A DNA stretch of 64,000 bases from Otatea glauca (lineage: Eukaryota; Streptophyta; Magnoliopsida; Poales; Poaceae): contig CM070725.1 of assembly GCA_036346275.1 (NCBI GenBank), positions 12,372,716 through 12,436,715 of the forward strand, read 5' to 3'. The position numbers and the translations under genes are program-made. This document shows, in pieces, positions 58,186 through 64,000 of this stretch (the first letter of the stretch is position 1; each line of letters starts with the position of its first letter). The notes beneath the pieces are model-generated. The model had not been told where the DNA came from. It did no database searches and was given only the letters and a program-made list of their open reading frames with translations.

Positions 58186-59204
58186 GAAAGGATTCATCCC
58201 ATCCGTACTCAACCCGAACCTTATATTCCTTACATCATATGCAAAGTGCTTCTTATATTTTCTGTCGATGTTCCTCCATTGCACAGAGTCAGCAGGGTGT
58301 CTGAGCATTCCATCGTTCTTACGCTCTTCGACGTGCCATCGTAGCAATTGGGCATGCCTTTTGTTCGCAAACAATCGATTCAGACGGGGAATTATAGGAA
58401 AATACAACACCACCTTACGGGGAGATCTCATCTTCTTACGCTTCACCCCGACATCTTCATTACCGATGTCATCATCGTTGCCCTTATACCGCTTTGCTTT
58501 GCAAACAGCACAGTCATCCAAGTCCGCAAACTCATTGCGATACAACATGCAATCGTTTGGACATGCGTGTATCCTTTGTACTTCCAATCCTAACGAGCAG
58601 ACAACCTGCTTGGCCTGATACGTACTTGTAGGCAACACGTTACCCTTTGGAAGCAAATCCCCCAAGAGACATAAGAGCTCAGTGAAGCTCTTATCGGACC
58701 AACTATTGCTTACCTTCAACTGCAGTAGTGTAAGCACGGTCTGCAATTTTTTGTGCTCCTCCTTGCAGCCTGGGTACAATGGTGTCGTGGAGTCCTGTAC
58801 CATATGTTGGAACTTTTGAAACTCTCTTTCACTCATGAAGTCTCCCTCCCCATCACGCAACATTTGATCAAGATCGTCGTTGTGGCTGTCGACAAACGTA
58901 TCTTCAATCGCCGCCATACCGTTGTCTCCGTCATCTTCAATAATGTGTTGCCCTTCATGTACAATCTCATCTTCGCGTGCTTGGTCCAACGGTATAGTCA
59001 CCTTGAAACCTCTTGAAGCAAGTGTGCACGATCGACTCTATGGTGGAAAACGACTTTTGATTTTTGCAATAACGCATGGACAAAGACATGTAGTCCGCCG
59101 ATTCTTCAACTTAGCGCATGCAACCACGCTTAGAATATAACTCGCACCATTAAAAAACTCTGCCCCGCAACGGTCTGTGTCATACATCCACCTTCGGTCC
59201 ATCT

Positions 59205-59780
59205 ACAATTAATTAAATCAAACATTACATACGCATATAATTGCAAATAACAAATAATTGTAAACGATTAGATTTAAAAACCTATGTAGCAATTTTGACT
59301 ATATTAAAATACATCAACCTTTTTCCGTTATGTAAATATCCATGTAGCAATTTTTTTAGTATTGTAAAAAATGAAAATAATTGTAAATAGTTAGGATATA
59401 TTTAGACTATATCAAAATATATCAATCTTTTTTTATTGCGTCAATATCCATCTTGCAATTCCTTATTATTTAAAAATTTGGAAAAAATTGTAAGTACTTA
59501 GGATATATTTTGAGTACATTAAAATATATCAACATTTTTTGATTAGGTAAATATCCATCTAACAAGTTTTTATTATTTCAACATTTGAAAATACATGAAC
59601 CTTTTTATTATTATTTACAAAAATAGAGATCAAATTACTAACCTCGAAAAGAAGTACAATACAAATTTTAACAAATTTTTCGGCAGCAGATCGTCGCAAT
59701 CTACAAATCGAGCAAAGACAGAGCGCCTCTCTGTCTTTGCTCGATCGGTCGGGAGGCAGGGGTCTCAGTTATATAAACGA
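59205..59780. other. C1 leader region upstream of TNP2
   Basis: AT-rich (59205-59640), with ATATCCATCTAGCAA-type worn tandem words spaced by ~60-120 bases, then a short palindromic segment AGAGCGCCTCTCTGTCTTTG (59720-59740). It should hold the promoter of the transposase gene; no clear TATA box could be fixed. Confidence 0.5.
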
Positions 59781-60131
59781 CTTATCACTGCCGGTTCTGC
59801 GCAGAACCGGCAGTGATAAGCTCTGAATGCGCGGGAAAAACATATTGCGCGGGAAGATAATATCACTGCCGGTTCTAGTCACAACCCGGCAGTGAAAAGG
59901 CAAGTATCACTGCCGGTTTAAGAACGACCCGGCAGTGATATATCTCTGCCGGTTGTTTTCTCAAACCGGCAGTGATATCTTGCTTTTTACTGCCGGTTGG
60001 TTGCATGAACCGGCAGTGATAAGTTCTCCCTCCCAACTTAACTTTCGAACCGGCAGAGATATGTTATCACTGCCGACTCGGTCCTAACCGGCAGTGATAT
60101 ACCGGCAAGGATTACCTGTTCTGTAGTAGTG
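59781..60131. repeat. right subterminal repeats of C1
   Basis: It opens with a perfect 40-base palindrome (59781-59820; half site CTTATCACTGCCGGTTCTGC) and continues with about eight pairs of CACTGCCGGTT and AACCGGCAGTG. It is much better kept than the left block. It ends in CTGTTCTGTAGTAGTG. Confidence 0.92.
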
Positions 60132-60620
60132 GCGTCCAAGGGTAGCAACTATGAGTTAGTCATTATGCATGAGTTAATTTAGACAGTGTAAATGGGTTTC
60201 TACGTGAACTTGGACCCTGGAGCGTTACAGAATTCCCCATCCACGTTGCCGTCGCCCCATTGATCATGAGACCCACTGTCGGCCGCACCTACGGTGTGGC
60301 TGCCGTTGGGACCTAGGTGTCATATATTAATTGCTAATGCCACTCCATATAGCCAGCTGCTCCCTGCTGGTACTCTCCTGCTCTGTTCTCAAGTCCACGA
60401 AAATGAAGCACAAATTAAATCTTCCTTTCCCCCAATATAAGCACTTCGCAGACATAATCGATCATTCTTGTTCTCGTATGGAAAGCCGAATGCGTAGAAC
60501 CGCCGTTGTCTCCCATCCTGTGTGGGATGCGCGACTTCGAAATTAGAGAGGAATTTTGAGGTTCCGCGCGCCACTTCTAAGCTTTTCCCATTCTTGATGG
60601 AATTTGAGCGAAATTAAAAT
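60132..60620. other. unassigned sequence right of C1
   Basis: It continues the sequence left of 44400 (GCG duplicated). No gene is seen; the frame 60331-60546 shows no domain. Confidence 0.5.
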
Positions 60621-60856
60621 AAAAGGGAGTTTTGGAGTTGCACTACGTGCTTCTTTAACGTAAGACATATTTAACAGAAGTGGAGGACTTGTGCTCGTCC
60701 AGATGTGTAAGATATTTACACTACGGAAGTGCTAAAAATCTGTAGTATAAAAATTTTGGTGTAATCGGTCGAATTCCACTCTTTGAACACCCTAGCTAAC
60801 TCTTAGCTATAAAGTCAGGGTTACTCTTTGCACCTCGACAGTGCCTCACTTCCGTG
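60621..60856. repeat. 236-bp direct repeat, left copy
   Basis: It matches 62462-62697 in the same orientation with about 20 differences by eye. It contains GTGTAAGATATTTACAC, a near-palindrome. It lacks TG...CA ends, so it is not an obvious LTR. Confidence 0.88.
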
Positions 60857-61252
60857 GCGGTGTAAAAAAAAAAATTTGAAAGGCTCAGCGAGTCAACTAC
60901 TTAACGGTCTAGGACAAAGGTTTACTCAAGAAAACTCCGATTTTATATTGTTTGCAATGACATAGCTACACTGCACCGCTATAACTCATCGTCTGGGAGC
61001 CTAAACAGTCGTCCGCTTGCCTGGAAGGTGGATCCGCTGGTGCTCATCTAGCAGCCACCCGAGCGAGCGAGCTAGCTCTAACCCAGTACTGCCGTCTTGG
61101 TTCTTACTTATCCTTATTAGTTTCCTTTTTATTTGTAAGAGTTCTTTAGTAACCACCCGGAAAAGGTCTCGATCGCATGAGTTAACGTGGTTGGTGCATG
61201 TAAAAATTCTTGTAAAGAGAATTTGTTCGGAGAATTTGGTCACACACTTAAC
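60857..61252. other. unassigned sequence between direct repeat and hAT-like block
   Basis: No gene or known motif is visible; frames here are short and overlap on both strands. Confidence 0.5.
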
Positions 61253-62350
61253 TAGGGATGTTAATCGGGTAGATACCTCTGGGTACAACTACCTCAGACC
61301 TACCACCCAAATCCGAACGCATGCCACTCACCCGAACCCACTAAGCTTCATAGGTACAGATCTGTGCCCACGCTCGAACCCGATAGGTATTCGATACCCA
61401 ATGGGTACCTATGGGTAGAGGTATATGTAAAACTCATCTACTTAGACACATAATTAATTAATTAACACTAACAAAATTTCATCCTATGATACCCAAAATT
61501 GACTGATTAACCTGGTAACCAGAATTTCATACAAAAAGGGTAGATTTGCACTTAGCTTGCGCGATTGAAGTAGAAGTAGCCGACTAACTGTTATCGTAGC
61601 CGCCAGTGGACATGGTTGTCAGCCTAGGGGTGGCCGCCGTGCTCCAAAGGTTCTCGACCTTGCATTGGGGGCGGCCCCGACGTAACCGCATTGTCATCGG
61701 CGACACCAAGATGGCGGTGAAGCCACTGGGGCCCGGGGAGGCAACCCTCGGTGCGACAGTTTCGAGGGCGGCCTGGAGAAAAGAAAAAGGGGGAAGGATG
61801 AATGGAGAAGGAGAAGAGGAGGGGGAGTGAGAGAGAGGAGGACTGTCACTTAGTTTGAGAAGACCGAGGGGTCGTCGATGTTGAAGAAGACACCCGGATC
61901 CCATGGATCCGATGACGGCTCCCCTAGGGTCTCGTGAAAAGGTCACCGGGTAGGGGGAAGCACTAGATTCATCGGGGGTCGCGAGATCCGGCGTGGATCC
62001 GACGAAGAGAAGCGCGCGAGAGAGAGAGAGAGGAGAGGGGGATTGGGGGAAAGATGAGGGCGGCGGCTAAAACGGAGAGAGCCATAGAGGGATAGGGCTC
62101 GAAGATCGGGCGACAGCCGGAATGAAGAGAGCCAGAGAGGGGGATTTGGGGGAAAGGGGGGAGCGGTTGGCTGAGTGGGGCTGGACTGGGCCAAATGGGC
62201 TGAACTGAGCGAGAAAAAGTGGATACCGACTGGACCAAGAAGAAAAAAAAACGGGTTGACCTATTGAGCTAAAAATAATGGTATGCCAAACAAATTTTAA
62301 GTAGGGTTCACATGTCATAGGATATCCATAGGTATAAATTGACACCCATG
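61253..62350 (-). mobile_element. possible hAT-like insertion
   Basis: The left side TAGGGATGTTAATCGGGTAG and the right side, inverted, CATGGGTGTCAATTTATACC resemble the TAGGGATGTCAATCGGGT ends of plant hAT elements, with GGTACCCATGGG-type words inside each end. The interior has a GC-rich frame on the minus strand (61584-61946) and a CT-rich, TATA-free region upstream of it. No duplication could be confirmed. Confidence 0.35.
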
Positions 62351-62461
62351 CTCATCCTCTGACCTTATTGAGTACTCAAACCCGAAAACCCATTGATTTG
62401 AAGTGTTACCCGTGTCCATTCTTACTAGGTTGGGTACTCGCGGATACCCAAACTCATGGAT
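62351..62461. other. sequence with GGGTACC-type words right of the hAT-like block
   Basis: GGGTACTCGCGGATACCC and related words suggest this still belongs to the hAT-like end region. Confidence 0.3.
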
Positions 62462-62697
62462 AAAAAGGAGTTTTGGAGTTACACTAGGTACTTCTTTAAC
62501 GTAAGACATATTTAACAGAAGTGAAGGACTTGTGCTCGTCCAGATGTGTAAGATATTTACACTACGGAAGTGCTAAAAATCTGTAGTATAATTTTTTTTG
62601 TGTAATCAGTCGAATTCCACTCTTTGAACACCCTAGCTAACTCTTAGCTATATAGTCAGGGTTACTCTTTGAACCTCGACGGTACCTCACTCCCGTG
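62462..62697. repeat. 236-bp direct repeat, right copy
   Basis: Matches 60621-60856. Confidence 0.88.
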
Positions 62698-62990
62698 AAG
62701 TCAGAAAATTTTGGAATGCATGTTCCTTTAATCTGTGGAGCTACCGTGAGTCAAGGATACAAAAGCCAGCGAAATTTCAGAATTTCTTGCCGAGATCTTG
62801 GATTTCAACTAGGGACAGGATCCAAAATCTTGGCAGAATAAGATTTTTTCAAAATGCTACAGTAACTTGCCGAAATCTAAGGAAATTTGATCAGATTTTG
62901 AGTTTTGAACACCGGATTTGGCCCAATAACCCTTAAGAAAGTCATCTTCCATGAAAATTTGTTGAAAACCCGAATTTTTGAGACATTTTA
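62698..62990. other. unassigned sequence before the tandem array
   Basis: Repeated CTTGCCGA(G/A)ATCT words at 62785 and 62865. No gene is seen. Confidence 0.4.
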
Positions 62991-64000
62991 TAATTTCGGT
63001 AGAAACAATGTAAGATTTTTATAAAATTTTATAAGGTTGATCATATTCTGAAAAAATTATGGTGCTATCTTTGGAAGTCTAGGATCATACAGAAATAATT
63101 TCAAAAGAATTTAACTTCATTTGTTATCTTTAAAAAATAAAAAACTAAATAAACATAAATAATACATTAAGCGTGTCAGAATTTTATAAATTTTCTCAAG
63201 CGTGATCATGATCTAATATTTTTAGGAGAGCTTAAGAATTTTCTCAGAACCCGAAAGTTGTAAACTATACAAGCATACACTCTATAGTTCGAAAACTTTG
63301 AAGTAGCATTGTCATAATTTTTAAAAATTCATTAGGTTTGATCATTATCTAAAAATTTTATGGAAATAATAGGAATGCTTCATAACTATCCACAAAAATT
63401 GTAACCTTCGAAATCCGAATATCAATCAAAATACTGCTGAAATTTTTAACTTTACAGTACCCTTCTAAGAATTTTATATATTCACTGGAGTGTGATCATG
63501 ATCCAAAATTTTGACGATAGCTCAAGCATTTTCTTAGAACCCTTCTATAAAAGTATAAAAAATTCTAAACCTTTTTTGGTTGCTCAAGCAAATCTATGTG
63601 TTGATCATCAGGCTTTTATCACAACAATACCACTGTCAGAATTTGTTAAAATTTCTCAGAATTGATAATCATCTATAAATTTTATGGAAAGATTAATGAT
63701 GCATCAGGACGATAAAAAAATACAAAATTTTCTAACGTGGTTTGAAACATTTTTCATTCGGTTAAAATTTGCTAGTAAGGCTTTTATTAGAACATCAGCA
63801 CTATCCAAATTTTTAAAAATTCCTCGAGCTTCATAATCATCTGAAAATTTTATGGGAATATTAGTGATACATCAAAACCAAGAATTGTTTTTTAAAAAAA
63901 ATTCTAACTTGGTTTGTTCTATTTTTCATTCGATTCAATTTTACCAGTCAGCGTTTTATCACGATAATAGCACTGTCCGAATTTGTAAAAATTCCTCAAG
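62991..64000. repeat. degenerate ~160-bp tandem array running off the window
   Basis: The block AATTTTTAAAAATTC, a variable link, GATCAT(G/T)ATCT, AAAATTTTATGG recurs. The GATCAT or GATAATCAT marks are at 63039, 63204, 63340, 63494, 63664 and 63832, spaced 165, 136, 154, 170 and 168. A second mark, CACTGTC(C)GAATTTGT, is at about 63629, 63808 and 63971. The copies are old and diverged. It is AT-rich and non-coding. Confidence 0.75.

Larger units (their letters stand above)
53301..59202 (-). pseudogene. C1 TNP2-type transposase, split by C2
   Basis: The start at 59202 reads MDRRWMYDTDRCGAEFFNGA, a transposase-associated N-terminus; a stop near 59040 breaks it. 59001-58186 continues (YPGCKEEHKK, CPNDCMLYRNEF, DSVQWRNIDRKYKKHFAYDV, GLSTDGMNPF). 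After C2 it resumes at 55502 with GNMSSRHSTWPI and YNLPPWLCMK (Transposase_21), then VYLKPLVEDLLILW, CLDGTTSRW, RHAIGVMHIEKNVCDSLIGI, a DUF4218-like part (MKSHDCHVMMTQMLPIAIR) and a DUF4216-like part (GFTFYTRAQDKKSTNQNNG, then DYGPLMVPLFRCQWVRL), ending at 53301. At least four frame changes are visible. The enzyme cuts at the CACTA ends in the nucleus. Confidence 0.9.
44401..60131 (-). mobile_element. large two-gene CACTA transposon C1
   Basis: The ends are CACTACTACAGAACAG at 44401 and its inverted form CTGTTCTGTAGTAGTG at 60131, flanked by GCG at 44398-44400 and 60132-60134. It is 15.7 kb now and about 10.3 kb after removing a solo LTR and C2. Both genes (TNP2 and a Transposase_24-type gene) run on the minus strand. 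Both ends carry arrays of short inverted repeats. It is autonomous in design, but its genes are now broken. Confidence 0.95.

Noticed and set aside
61584..61946. 120-residue minus-strand frame as a host gene
   Set aside because: No domain; it lies in a GC-rich repeat-like block, and an overlapping frame is open on the other strand.
1..64000. Intact host gene or tRNA gene
   Set aside because: I looked on both strands for a long frame or an exon series outside the elements and for a cloverleaf-like motif, and saw none that I could support by eye.

Overview
This window is grass-type (Poaceae-like) plant nuclear DNA made almost entirely of transposable elements. The evidence is the element set: CACTA transposons with TNP2-type transposases, chromodomain Ty3/Gypsy elements of the Tekay/Del type, SIRE-type Ty1/Copia elements, Tat-type Gypsy LTRs, and hAT elements and MITEs. 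I found no intact host gene and no tRNA, rRNA or CRISPR array. Every recognisable coding region is a broken transposon gene. I cannot name the species.

Left end (1-4493): the 3' portion of what looks like a Tat-type Gypsy element. It holds a promoter-like unit on the minus strand, a 29-bp tandem repeat that passes into a higher-order array with a ~132-bp unit built from ~52-bp monomers, a GC-rich stretch, and a + strand LTR ending at 4493.

Centre (4494-39095): a four-level nest. Two copies of a Tekay-like LTR (Z; 4494-~6385 and 38098-39095) flank a SIRE copia, A (6416-9345 plus 33258-38097), which has lost its 5' half. Inside A is a short non-autonomous Tat-type element on the minus strand, N (9346-33257, duplication CTCTG). 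Inside N are a complete Tekay chromovirus, T1 (10632-21345, duplication TTAGT), and a complete SIRE copia, B (22057-32257, duplication ATTGG). Removing the insertions in order rejoins each interrupted sequence.

Right part (39096-60131): degraded sequence with hAT-type elements, a loose CACTA left end (42067), and a large two-gene CACTA, C1 (44401-60131, duplication GCG). C1 carries both genes on the minus strand: a TNP2 transposase (53301-59202) and a Transposase_24-type second gene (about 45015-48281). C1 itself contains a solo LTR of the T1 family (49655-52435) and a smaller CACTA, C2 (55503-58185, duplication GAA), which sits exactly at a phenylalanine codon of the TNP2 gene.

Right end (60132-64000): a pair of 236-bp direct repeats around a possible hAT-like insertion, then a degenerate ~160-bp tandem array running off the window.

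How it works together: copia gag/protease/integrase/RT and gypsy gag/protease/RT/integrase-chromodomain modules are recognisable in order, but all carry stops, frameshifts or deletions. The non-autonomous element N and the CACTA C2 would have needed proteins from elsewhere. The whole reads as methylated, pericentromeric-type or intergenic grass DNA.
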